From contig NC_052399.1 of NCBI RefSeq assembly GCF_009389715.1, positions 2,310,938 to 2,374,937 on the forward strand: a stretch of DNA of 64,000 bases. Direction: 5' to 3'. A program made the position numbers and the translations under genes. The stretch is from Phoenix dactylifera (lineage: Eukaryota > Streptophyta > Magnoliopsida > Arecales > Arecaceae). A model generated the notes under the pieces. The model had not been told where the DNA came from and did not search any database. It was given only the letters and a program-made list of their open reading frames with translations. Shown in pieces: positions 45,291 to 57,001 of this stretch (positions are counted from its first letter, which is position 1; the number at the start of each line of letters is the position of its first letter).

Positions 45291-48200
45291 AAGTTATAAA
45301 AAGGAACTGAGTGATTTGAAGGTTTTATCAGAAAAGCCCATGAAAATGAGCATGGACAGAAGCTAATAATATAAGCTAGTAAACTAGTTAGCTTCATTTT
45401 CTTTACTATAAAAAGCACCCAGACTGTGGTACTCCAAGTATTCCAGCAATCCTAAAAGTTTGCAATCCATGCATGCAGAATCTCTATGATGCCGTTATCT
45501 TGAATTTTACATCCTGCTTTTTAATCAAGCAACCAAAGCAACAAAATGACTATAAAAAAATGTGTCAAGCCTTGTAAGGAAAACTCATATTATACATGAT
45601 TGAAATACTCGTGTACATTACAGAACAGCAAAGGAAAAACATCATTATGTTCCCAGTGCAAACCTAATTAGACGTGAAAAAAAGATGCAGAGATCAAAAT
45701 CCTATCATAAATTCAACTGTGTAAAGGAAAAGTAGAGAGTTTCAACCAGTGCAGTTAGTGAATCTTGGGGGTCAGCACCGAAGACCCCGGGTTCAAGTCC
45801 CGCCATCACCTCACTTTCGCCTGGATTTCTTCCATCATAGTTGTTTAAAAAAAAAACAAAACAAAAAAATAGAAAAGGAAACTAAAGTTCATTTGCAATT
45901 TCACAATAGTAAGTTTGGTATTTCACAGAACCTCTGATATATATTTAGAAAGAGTTACTTAGTCAATGGTTGGGGCTTATTCACTGCCTCAATAAAAGTC
46001 AGCATACTTAAGCTAAACATCAGTGGTGCTCAAATTAATGATCCACATGAAACAGCAGGCATGCGATCACACACAGCCATATTCATAGTTGCAATTTGAT
46101 AAAGACTTTCATATCATCATGTTCTCAATGTTGTCATCCAATTATCTAAAGAAGAAAATATTGCCCATTGTTTAAAGCGTTTTTCATGGCAATGTTGATG
46201 CTACATTGAAGTTCTTCAGGTATAAACAAAAAAAAGGATTTTACTTGAGCTAATGCATTCATGAGTTAAAATAATTGGGAGTTTACAAGTGAGTATAAGG
46301 AGCTTCTTAATAGGATGTGTTCCAGTTGTTCAATGAGAGGCGCATCTGAGAAAGACATTCCAACAGCATATGAAGAGGTAAGTTGCACAGATCAAATAGG
46401 TGTTCTATCAATCCTATTGCCCTAGAGAATTTACAAGCGAGAGTATTAGGAGCTTCTTAATAGGATGTGTTCCAGTTGTTCAATGAGAGGCACATCCAAG
46501 AAAGACATTCCAACATCATATGAAAAGGTGAGTTGCACAGATCAAATAGGTGTTCTCTCAATCCTATTGCCCTGTCTGAATTTCATAACTTGCATAGAGA
46601 GTAGATTTACAAATTTATTTTCAAAGGCTTCTACAGGATGTCTATGATGTAAACTTAAAAAGGTACTTTATATATGTCTAGCTTATACATATAATGGTAA
46701 AAAAAGAAGCATTAGGCTATTTCAACTATGCATAATAACGAAAAAGCATCAATGATGTTTATGCCCCAAGAAGACAGTGTGTTAAAAAAAGAACTTATGC
46801 TTAATTGTTCATCATGATGCTATGGATGTCCAGTCCCTTCACAGCCACCTTGGCATGTAAACTTAAGGATTTGAATCAGATCAGGTTGACATAAGTTAGT
46901 CCAAAGTCTTAAAACTCCTGATGAACCAATATGATAATCCCAGAAATAGGTTAAATAGTAATTCAAATCTGGATCTTTGCTATCCACCCCACCATTAAAC
47001 ACGATATAAAGGGACTAGTTCTGAATAAAAGTTATTAGGCTCTCAACTTACCTTTTCGCAAAATGAAAAGGGGAATTGTTTATGTATTATTAGACAACAC
47101 TTATTTATCATATGACATATTAAAGAATTCTTACCTTTTCGCAAAATAAAAAGGGGAATTGTTTATGTATTATTAGACAACACTTATTTATCATATGACA
47201 TATTAAAGAATTCTACTCAAGTCATCATCAGATAGGATAAAAGCTCACTTTGTCAGTACCAGGTACCATACCGGTATGATATGGTATGCTCAAGATGGTA
47301 CGATATAGTACCCGCACCGATACAAGGTTCGAAAATCCTTTTTCTCACACCTAGCCATATTACCGTTCGAAACCAGGCAGTACAGGTCAATACAAGGCGA
47401 AACCGAGTGAAATTAGTCGACTCTACCTAGTATAGGCTAGTAGGACCTCTGTGTTGTACCAAATCTCGATACCATATAAGTACCTTATAGGCATGGCCTA
47501 CCATATCACCCTGTATCATACTAGGTGGGAACTAGCATGAAACTTAATTTTAGGTTAGTACAAACCCCATACCACCCCATACCAAGGTTCTATCATCCCG
47601 TACCGAGGCGTACGAACCCACGCCGAGACGTACCGTAATAAAAAGTGAGAAAAATGGTTAGAGAACTATTTCGATATGAGGTATATATTGTACCCGACCG
47701 TACCAAACCGGCAGAAAACTTGTATGATACCTGGTACCGATATTGCGAACGAGCCTTGCTTACTGATATGGTACAATATGCCCGGTATAGTATAGTATAG
47801 ATTAGTATAGCAAACCATGAATCATATCAACCTTGACTATTGTCCATTCTATTTATTTATCAAGTAGATGAATTCAAATCAAGATCAAGTTATTGGATCA
47901 AAAATATTTACCAAATCTAGCTAGGATGCAAATGGGCCAAGTCGGTCAAGGATTTGCAAAATCTTCAAGTGGTCTAGCCTGATGACCTAACCTGAATAGT
48001 GTAAAAGTTGGTCCGGGGATTGGCCCATTTGCATCCCTAGATCTGGCAAATCGAATCAAATCAAATTCCACCTCCACCATTTCTATTCTGAATTAAACAA
48101 TAATCTTAAAATATTGCATACTGTAAACTGCACTTGCCCATTTTTCAATAGACAATCATCTTCTTGGCTCATATTAACAATATCAAAGCATAGGTTTTAA

Positions 48201-51200
48201 CAATGTAAAATCTCAACTGTCTTGGATGAATACAAATGTTATTTCAATAAAAAACCAAAAAAACACAATATAAAATAACAAAACCCTAAGAAATGCGACA
48301 CTAGAATAACAAATTAAGTACAAAAACACAGCACAAACTCTATACAAAAAAATCCAAATGCACACTACTATCTCTTTCAATATAATTTTTGATGACTCAG
48401 CTTCTCCAGTTTACCACTCAATATGCAACTCTGTTGCCTCTATAACCAGCTGGGTTGAAAATGCTCAATAATCTGGAGAAATCCTTCCACAACTCAACTT
48501 GTATCTTCTGCTACTGAACTTAAAACACTATCATATCTTGCAAATACATCTAAAATTTCACCTTCATGAAGTATTCTTTTCCTATGACATCCACTATTCT
48601 ACACCTAATACTTCTTATGTTTACTATCAAGTGCGGACTACACACCAAATTACCAGCCACACTCTCTAGAAATCCTTTAGTGTATTTTCGGAAAAATAGT
48701 TTCTGGATTGCATAAATGGCCTTGTTCAGACGCATACCCAGAATAGGTTGTGTCAGGTGTTTTCATGTTGTAAGAAGAGCTCAAAAGAGATGGCATGCTG
48801 TCCAATTCTAAAATATTTTATGGAATTTATAAAAATCAAGATTGCCATGTAAGCCTTGTCTTTCTTTGTTTAGAAGGATCCTATATCAATGCCTTCTATA
48901 TTCTAGATATGGGGACCTTGTACGTCTTATTTAGACCTAAATTTTCCCTAAGCCGCAAAAAAAAAGTGACCAAAACAACCAGAGAAATAAAATTTATCTT
49001 GAAACTGGGCACCAAATTTATTTTGTACTAGCATAACAGTGTAATGCTTCTTTCCATTTTTCTCAACATTTGGCCAAACATTCAACAATTGTTAGGTGCT
49101 ATCAAAAATCATAGAATCTCTAAACAAACACTAAGTTCTCCATGACTCCATCCTCTACACCAAAAGGGTGATTTTCGAACGAGCGGGCCCTTGGTCATCA
49201 TTTGGAGCATTTGGAAGCAAAATTACCACGACAATCTTCAAAAGGTAGGAAAACACTTACCAGCTTATTATAAATGACATTTCATGAAATAAAAATGGAA
49301 TTATTTGGAAGGCATGATAAGAAAGAAGCATAATACCTTAATGGGTCTTATAATATGTTTCCCCAAAAATAGAGTAAATATGTTGTTGGCTCTTGCATTT
49401 TGGTCTTCGGCCATGGTGTATAAACTATGAGCAATAGGCTCTTTATCTAAATGCAAATATGAGGAATTTGGGAAAGAAGATTGTTTATGGAATGTGGTCT
49501 GGAATCCAGTTTAAATTTTCTCCTATTTTTCACCATGATTATCTATGTTCTAGCTTTATGATTGTTCCTGCAAATCGGGACTGCAGTTTCTGTTCATTTA
49601 CACCATTTCCTTTCTTTGTCCCATTCTAGTTCAATAAATAACCTCAAGCCACCTCTTTTTATGTATTAACCATTTAATGATAAAATGAATTTATAGTATA
49701 CCCAATATTCCATGAAAAGAATCCTTCAAAGCTCTCATCTAGTTAGGTCATCCCAATTAAATCCTCGAATGATTCAACATTAATAAACATGTGCCTGGTA
49801 TTATCATCAAAGATGTTTTAATGAATCAAAATATTTAGCCAAAAATATGAATGGAGGAATATATTGGTTGCACCAAGTTTAATCCCTGTTTTAGCACAGT
49901 TTTTCAAATCTTAGAAGCATAAAGATGATCAGCACAAAGTGAGGCTCACAGGTTCAAAGGAGATGGTGAAACAATATAAGGAATGGAAACAAGATAGAAA
50001 GCAAAAGCACAGTCTGACAGTGAGTTCAATGGAGCAAATGATGGGCACAAAGAACAGAAACAAGAGAGTGCTTTTGGAACAGACTCACAATGACTCAGTC
50101 TCCAAAATTAGATTGCGTCAGATAACGCAATTAAAGCAAAGTGGTGGTCCGAGGCATAAAAGGAGGCCACCTTGATTACCCAAGAAGAAAGTCTCCAAGA
50201 CTATGAAGTCAATAAGTCACCATAAGCACCAAAACTCCCTATAATTCAATAACTAACACACAATAGAAATTAATAGTTGCAAATAAGCACACTAATAACT
50301 CATATAAAACCTATTGGAGTTATTTTTATATATGCATATGGTGCAAAACTACAGATACCTAATACAACATAGCTACCACTTGAATTCAAGATCAATATAT
50401 TCTTCATCACATGGTTCAAAGACTCCAAAGATTACAAGAACATGCATTACTCAAAAGATAGTTATCGTAAGTTCTTCCAGTGACTATGTAAAATATATAA
50501 TAAAGTTTGATCACTTAACAATTTAAACCTTGCATTACTCATATAGCTTAAGCTGATACAACTCATGACATATTTGTATGTTAACTATAGAATTAAAAAT
50601 CTAGAATAAAATACATTATACACATATTTTTGTTTTATACATGAGGGACTGGAATCCTTATAGCTTATGAGAAGCATCACAAAGTCACTTCTAAACATGT
50701 GTCTCAGTTGTCCTATTCAAGATGTGCCAAAGTGGCAATCAGTTCCCATACTCCTAACATCAACCTCATAGTAGTCAAATAGCCCAGACAACCCTAGGCA
50801 ATAGACCAAACCTATAGTCCAGCTAGTTGTTTTGGCACCTAGGCTATTGCCCATGGACAGACTTGTACAAAGTTACTTATTCTTTGGTTCAACTATTTCA
50901 TTTATGTCAACAAGTTTTTGTCCCAATTTAATAATTTACAATTTCCACACCCCGTTGCTTCTTAGCTAGAATTACAGAAAAAATCGAGTTTTTTAACGAA
51001 CATCTTGTTAAAGGCTAGAGCCTGTGTCCAGGATCAGATGAATGCTTATGGGCAGAAGGGTATGAGTTCTTATATGGCCACAGCTCAAATTACATGCCAT
51101 ATAAGCAAATTATTAAGTGATTGGACCCACAAAAGCAGTCAACTATATAATAAAAAAGAGAACAAAGGCTCAAAAGGACCATCCTCCCCCTCTCTTCATG

Positions 51201-53949
51201 GATGGGGCTTCTTAGTTATCAGTCCCCTCGATATTCATGTCCAATCTCCTCTCTCTTTTCACCTTTTGGCTGTCTCCAACTACTTAGAAGGGGATCTTGG
51301 ACTCTTTTTCAAGGTTTTTTAGGGTTTACTACTAAAAGAGAATTTTATCCTATCACATGCGTTATAATTGAAGACTGGTAAAGGTTTTTAGCTTTTTCTC
51401 CTTCTCCAAGTCAAGAATGCCCCCCTTTTCTCTCTTCTTGCCCTCAAAACCTTCACATATCTTCATCTTTTTCTTCTCTTTTCCTGTCTTCTATCATATA
51501 ATTTATTTAAATTTATCTATATTAAGCAGATCTTTTGCTGCAGTAGATGGCTGAAAACAAATTCAGATCATCAAAAATTATTTCAGCAATAAAACCTAAT
51601 GACAGCCTATATCCACAGGAGCTACATCAGGATGAGTCAGACCATAAATTGGATGAACTTAAAAATCATGGTTTTGCCAAATAATTTGAATTGTTTTGGC
51701 ATGTTCAAACATACTTAATTTACAGGAACTTGAGTGTTGTCGTCCTACAAAAAAAATTGTCAAATTGTCATGCAACTGCATAGCCAAATCATCTAGTAGC
51801 ATTTTTATAAATTTGAACCATTTTTTTTGTGATGACATGTCAGTATGGTAGTTGCCAGTGAAGGTCCAAAAGGAATGATCCAAGACTCTGATTTGAAAAT
51901 ACGATGAAAGAAAATCCAGAGAAACCACTTCCAATAGATGATGATATGAAGGAGTGTCAGCAAAATAATTATGCTGAAAATAATAAATAGATACAAAAGC
52001 TTATACTTGATACCAATTAAGGTCTCCAAAAAATACCAAAAAACACACTGAAAACGAATCAATAGGCTTCTCAAACAAAATTGCAACTCAAACCATTTTC
52101 TCACAGAGACAGAGACAGAGAGAGAGAGGGGGGGATCAAAAGCATTTCAAAATTATATGGAATATATAAATAACTGAGGCTAAAAAATCAAAAAGTACTG
52201 CATGGAAAAAGGGGGGAGGGGAGGAATTAATTTTCTGAAAACATCTTTTAAGCTTATCAAAAGCTTGATATAGCTTCTAACTAGAACTTATGATGACAAA
52301 GGAACTACAATTTCCTTAGTAAGCTAAACCCAGAAGATAAGAAACAAGAAAAATGCAACCATGCAACCAAACAAGTATATTTAAAAAGATAGCAGTTGTT
52401 ACTGCCCTCTCCGATAGCCAGGACTAGCAGGTTTGGAATTTTTCGTACTAGAATTCCAAAAACCAAACCTTGTTTCAAACGCTTTTAAGGCCAATTCCCA
52501 AATGTCTTGGTGGACGATTGATACTTAGATGAACTGAGATCTCAATGATCTCAGACAAAATGGAAGGCTGGAGAAATTTCCACAGAAACAAGATGTCCAT
52601 GTATTTCAGCTGATATATATCAAAGTATCAGCTGATTCAGTTGATACATAAGCCATACCATTTCATGTGTTTGCTTTTATATTCAAATAGTAAAATACCC
52701 ACAAAAAGACAAAGAAATAATGAAAATAGAATCTTGTCTAGTACATTGGAACCATGTTGGGAAATTGCAAGAGATATCAAAGACTGAAATTCTATATATG
52801 ATTTACCAGCAAATGCCTGATATCAATATGAACTGGTATTTCGGCTAAGATGTGACCACGGTTTAAATTAGACTTTGACTTCAAATTAAGAATCAAGCTA
52901 CTCAGTCTAATAGTAAAGTATCGAGGTTGACTACAACATCCACAAGTGAACTCTGGGAAGTAAGCATGCTAATTTCAATTGCACTTGAAAACAAATAAAA
53001 TAAATAAGCTTGCATGATAATATGGGTAGAGCATGAGAGTCCGAAAAAAGCAAGATAGAAATGACATGAGAAATAATCAAGTCGAGCAAGGAAGAAAACC
53101 ATCAACTCTATTTAAACATATGCATCTCCAATAAAATACACTGAAAAATAAAAATTAAAGCAGAATAAAAAAAATCATATTCTCTAATTAATGTTAGGGA
53201 ATTCTTCTGAAGAATAACTAGAGTCTAAAATTAAATCATAAAAAATATAGAAGATAAAAAGGTCTCACAAGGATTTAATTCATTAAAAAAGGAAGTGATC
53301 AAAAGAAAACCATAGACACTCCTGATAAATTCGGTTATATTTACGCTACTCCTGCCCACTTCTGACTATTAATTTTTCTAAATATGAAAATTGCACGAAA
53401 AAGGCATCTTGAAGTCAAAAAAGAAATCATCTTGCCGCTAAATCACGTACCATCCTGCGTGACAAGCGGATAATCCGACGAGCTGAGTGTCACGAACCAA
53501 TCCCAACCGCCGTCCAGCCGGAGGAGCACCGCGGCGGCATGAAGCGTCGCAGCGAGCACGGAGGACCCCATGAAGGTCATGGCGTCGGGCTTCCCGACTA
53601 CGTGCACGTTACCGAATGCCCGGATGGCCGGGATCGAGAGCCGGACGGAGGTGGCCAGATCGGCGCGCTCCCAGGCGGGGGCGTCAGCGGAGAGGTGGAG
53701 GAGGTAGGTGTTCCGGGGGTGGTAGACGGCGAGGAGGAGGCGGAGCATGCGGCGAGCGTCGCCGCGGCCGCCGGAGATAAAGTAGGCGAAGGCCGGGGGG
53801 TGGGCGGCGCCGCGACGGACGTACGAGGGCGACGGCTGGGCATCAAAGAAGGCGGAGGAGGCAGTAAAGCCGGAGATGGCGGAGAGGAGGAGAAGCAGGG
53901 AGACGAAGGAGACGGAGAAAAGGGGGAAGAGCCATTTCTCAGCCCCCAT
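44111..53949 (-). CDS. GLCAT14A: GT14 beta-glucuronosyltransferase (GlcAT14-like), four exons
   Basis: Exons 53451-53949, 44930-45005, 44731-44846 and 44628-44111 give 402 residues with consistent phases (1, 2, 1) and GT-AG borders: GATG/GTACGT, TGCAG/ACTTG, AAGA/GTAGGC, TTTCAG/ATATC, CACAG/GTGAAG, ATTAG/GTTCT. Start at 53949 (MGAEKWLFPLF) rather than 25 codons upstream, because the type II signal anchor (about residues 6-28) then sits at the N-terminus as in the family. Core-2/I-branching (GT14) signature blocks follow: AYFISGGRGDARRMLRLL, TYLLHLSADAP, KPDAMTFMGSS, WDWFVTLSSSDYPL, PRDVNFMDHTSDLGWKE, FKFFTGSPWLILSR, QEGYFHSVICNS, and VWDNPPQMEPHLL. Family role: Golgi enzyme adding glucuronic acid to type II arabinogalactan on AGPs. 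The paralogue number (A, B or C) is a guess. Confidence 0.93.
45735..45880 (+). mobile_element. tRNA-derived SINE-like sequence
   Basis: A GGGGTC/GACCCC hairpin (45766-45786) resembles an anticodon arm and is followed by GGGTTCAAGTCCCGCC (45789-45804), a T-arm with a B-box. After ~35 bp it ends in an A-rich tail (about 45847-45870). AAAGGAAA occurs just left (about 45723) and just right (about 45877) and may be the target duplication. The acceptor stem is absent, so it is not a working tRNA gene. Confidence 0.5.
46279..46573. repeat. tandem duplication, ~148-bp unit x2
   Basis: Copies 46279-46425 and 46426-46573 share AGCTTCTTAATAGGATGTGT, CCAGTTGTTCAATGAGAGGC, AAAGACATTCCAACA and GATCAAATAGGTGTTCT. 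About 90% identical. Intronic, non-coding. Confidence 0.9.
47048..47213. repeat. tandem duplication, 83-bp unit x2
   Basis: 47048-47130 and 47131-47213 begin TTACCTTTTCGCAAAAT and differ at one base by eye. Recent slippage or unequal-crossover event inside the intron. Confidence 0.96.
47255..47830. repeat. GTAC/TATGG-rich palindromic repeat block
   Basis: Dense occurrence of GGTACCATACCGGTATGATA-like words on both strands (GTACC, CGGTAC, GGTATGG, CATACC). No reading frame. Likely a diverged dispersed repeat of the same kind as 1-300. Confidence 0.6.
47922..48039. mobile_element. hAT-like MITE, 118 bp
   Basis: Left end TAGGATGCAAATGGGCCAA, right end TTGGCCCATTTGCATCCCTA: terminal inverted repeats that match except for one G. 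Flanking 8-mers AATCTAGC and GATCTGGC agree at six of eight positions, fitting an aged 8-bp hAT target duplication. Non-coding interior. Confidence 0.75.
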
Positions 53950-54222
53950 GCTCCGGGAGCATGGGATGATCAACGTTGGAGCCAGAATCGCTATCGAGGG
54001 CGACGGAGCTGTTCGCAGGGGCATCGGACTGGGGCTAGGGTTTGCTTGGATCCCAGACGAGACATCGGATTGAGGTTAAGATTAGGGTTAGAGATGCAGT
54101 TTGGAGGGATCTCATTTCGGGAATTATCTCATCCTTATCATTTGATCTCCAGACACAGAGGCAGGTTTCATCGAGGAGGAGGAGGAGGAACGGGGAAGGT
54201 GGGAGAGGGGGAGAGAGAGAGA

Positions 54223-54253
<31 letters not shown>

Positions 54254-54360
54254 TGGGAGGGGGGAACGAGGGAAACGAACTGGGAAACGATTGGGAAGTG
54301 TTCTCCTGGTTCGAAGGAAATCCTTTCAGCGTGATGTAGAGTGCGGGCTCAGAAGGTGAC
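53950..54360 (-). promoter_or_regulatory. 5' leader/promoter of the GT14 gene with long poly(C)
   Basis: Immediately upstream (minus sense) of the start codon. It holds a telomere-box-like TTAGGGTTAG at about 54079-54092 (AACCCTAA in sense), a (GA)n tract at about 54211-54224 and 29 consecutive G at 54225-54253. No TATA box was identified with confidence. Confidence 0.4.
54225..54253. repeat. poly(G) run, 29 bases
   Basis: Uninterrupted G on the plus strand following a GA repeat, ~280 bp upstream of the GT14 start codon. The length is likely unstable and sequencing error is possible. Confidence 0.95.
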
Positions 54361-57001
54361 CAGACCCGCCCCATATAAAGGTTGGCTTCAACCGCGTTGC
54401 TGTTCGGAAAAGAAAACCGTTTCTTTAGGTAATTATTGCGTTTTACAGTTCATTCGGATCTTGCAAAACCATTGTTATCCTCTCTCTTTTTCGGTTTTTT
54501 CGGGAAACCGAAACAATCCGTCCTGAAATTTATTAGACCGCTATACATCTAAATTCAAATAAATGACAGTGCCATTGCAGCTGTGGCAGTGTTTTTGTCT
54601 TGCTTTCTTATCTTTCGTTTTTTTTTGGAGGAAATAGGAGTAATCCGCTAGAAGTAGGATCATTTTGCAATTTCTTTTCTTTATCTTTATTACATGATTA
54701 CAAACCTTACTTCTTTTAACAATTTCAAGGTGTCACGAAAGCAACTACTGTCTTCCTATTAATTTGAACATGATAAATATCTTTCAAGAAAATTGAGAGA
54801 GTAAGAAAGGAGAGCAAGTAGATGTGCGCTCAGACTTTTTGTAGTGGCAAGGAGCTTCAATTTGGGTGTACCAACCAAGACACTATGTTCGCCAATGGGC
54901 TTTAAACATATTTACAAACGCCAAAGAATGGAGGAGAAAAAAACAACCATGAACACGTTCCATTATGAATGCTTGGAAGAGTAATAAATGAAAAATTACA
55001 CAAGATAAAAGTTTAGACCACAAGAATATGCGACAGCTAGCGCGGACGTCATCCATCAAGAAAACCATTGTACCATTTGTTTAACAATGCTAAATAGAGT
55101 ACTGAATGAGTAATTCTTTGACAGTAGGGATCAGAGGCAAGAAACATAAAGCAATCCATGTTTAATAATCATCTGCTCAACGAAGGTAATACAATGTATG
55201 GAATCTTCACCTTTCCAAATGCTATTCCGGCAACTCCACAGATGTGAGTCGTCTGTGAGCTGACACGCTTCTCAGCTTCCGATCTACCCACGCGTTTCGC
55301 AAGGCCAGCCTCCTAACAAACTAGCTAGCCGAGTTGTGTCCGCCTCTTCCTTTTGGCAGGACGGTTTCCCTGATGCCACCTAGCATGGCCTGATGCTGTG
55401 GCTGTCCTGTTTATACAGTGTTGATGCCCTTCGCCAACCAAAATGAAAGTTGGTAGCGTTACTTGGTAAGCCAAAAATTCATCCTAAACAGCCTTGGGAT
55501 GCTTGTCACACTCAACAAGTTTACACTTAATGACATCTATATGGCATCTATTTTCCTATCTAATCCCGTTTGTCACAGTTGGCTCCTACACGCGCGCAAA
55601 AAAAAAAAAAAAAAGGATCCATCCATAGCCTCAATCCTCCTCGACCCTTATATATCTCCTGCACAAAAGAGAGAGCCTATCCAATAGCCCGAGTCCTACT
55701 CAACCTATCAGATCCCCCTTTACCTTTATATCTCCCAATGAGAGGTCCACCTCCTAGTTCTCATACCACTTGTTACAATCTCACAGCCCCAAAGCTTCCA
55801 TGATGCTTCAACAGCCCGAAATTAATCCCTCAATGCACTTACATACAACAATGATATTTTGCACTACTTTTTTTTGTCAAGATGAGTCCTAAGGTCCAGA
55901 GGATCTGTTTTGTGCACTTAACAGGTTTTTGCAGGCTTACATTAATCGACTTCCTCAAAACTTTTGGTGCTTCCGGATATGATGCACAACCTGCATGGCA
56001 TCAGGTTTTTTTCTTGCAAATCCATAGAGAGAGGCCACAAGGATGCAGGAGGCCGACCAGAAGGGTGAAAAGAGGGTCGATGAGACTGAAAAGTCTAGTG
56101 CTGCCCACGTGAGCGGGCAGAATGGTCTAATTTTTGGTAGACACAAACTGAGAGCGAAAACAAGGTGTTTGCATCTCCAGCTTTTCACCGCAAGTTCTCT
56201 GAAGCTATAAACATCTTTTGCACCGTCAACTGCCGGTGTAGTCATCTATGAGACAACAATTAAACTTTATATCATTAACAAGCCAATCAGATTGATAATG
56301 CATCCAAATGAACAACAAAGCCATGCCCCTTAACTTAATGAAAATCATAAAGATCAAGAAGTATTTATTGAGTTCAGCAAAGATCACCAGCAAATAATGA
56401 TACCACCTTTAGCCTCTCCATTTAACACTGCTCAGAACTCTGTCGCAGTTGAATTGAGGATCCAACCCTCAGTCCTATCTTCTTTTTGTGTTTTTTTTTC
56501 CCATAACAATTTGGGAAACTCATATGATATTCCAGTATGACATCCTAAACTGATCAAAATTTCAGGCCTATTGTCCAGAATCCAATCTGAACCAAGATTT
56601 CAGCAGCATAAAAATTGGCTTCCTTCACAGCACCTATGAGCTGAACCTTGACTGGTCGCCTCCACTGATCCTCTAAACAACATTACCTGTGAGGGTGAAA
56701 CATAAGAATCCATGACAAGTCAGAGAGAAGCAAACTTCAACTCGCAAGGAAATACTTGACGTCAATATCTTTCCTTGCCATTTTTAATTTTTAAAAGCCA
56801 AATTTTTAGTAACAACATTTGTTTATGGGTAGCATCAAAGCTGATAGAAATAGACAATGAGATTTAGCATAAATATCATCGGATGAAGAGTTCCAAAAGG
56901 AGGAAGAAACTATTGAGAAGATACAAGAGAACTTACGAGAAAGATCATAACCTCTGGCATTTTCTTTGACCATCAACTCAGAAAGCCTCCTAGCATTTGA
57001 T
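54361..57001. other. intergenic between the GT14 gene and POL5-like gene
   Basis: No gene recognised. At 55757-55768 the minus strand reads TGGTATGAGAAC, two mismatches from an iMet PBS, directly after ...TTGTAACA plus AG, as at an LTR end; with no second LTR this stays a hint of a decayed element. The frame 55955-56245 (minus, 96 codons) has no family match. The last ~300 bp probably include the POL5-like 3' UTR. Confidence 0.4.

Larger units (their letters stand above)
45006..53450 (-). other. first intron of the GT14 gene (8445 bp)
   Basis: Very long intron holding a SINE-like sequence, two tandem duplications, a GTAC-rich repeat block, a hAT-like MITE, and AT and GA microsatellites (45260-45288, 52104-52135). 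Several open frames up to 105 codons (for example 51005-51322 plus) have no family match and no splice support. Confidence 0.85.

Noticed and set aside
45766..45804. Possible tRNA gene
   Set aside because: It has an anticodon-like hairpin and T-arm, but no acceptor stem and no proper D-arm; the A-rich tail points to a SINE.
51005..51322. 105-codon plus-strand frame in the GT14 intron
   Set aside because: No recognisable domain, in an intron of a minus-strand gene, with no splice or promoter support.
53539..54339. 266-codon plus-strand frame
   Set aside because: Antisense to GT14 exon 1 and its promoter; Gly/Glu/Arg-rich shadow plus the poly(G) run. The minus strand has the conserved protein.
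55757..55768. Primer-binding site on the minus strand
   Set aside because: Two mismatches to the iMet PBS and no LTR partner in the window; kept only as a hint.
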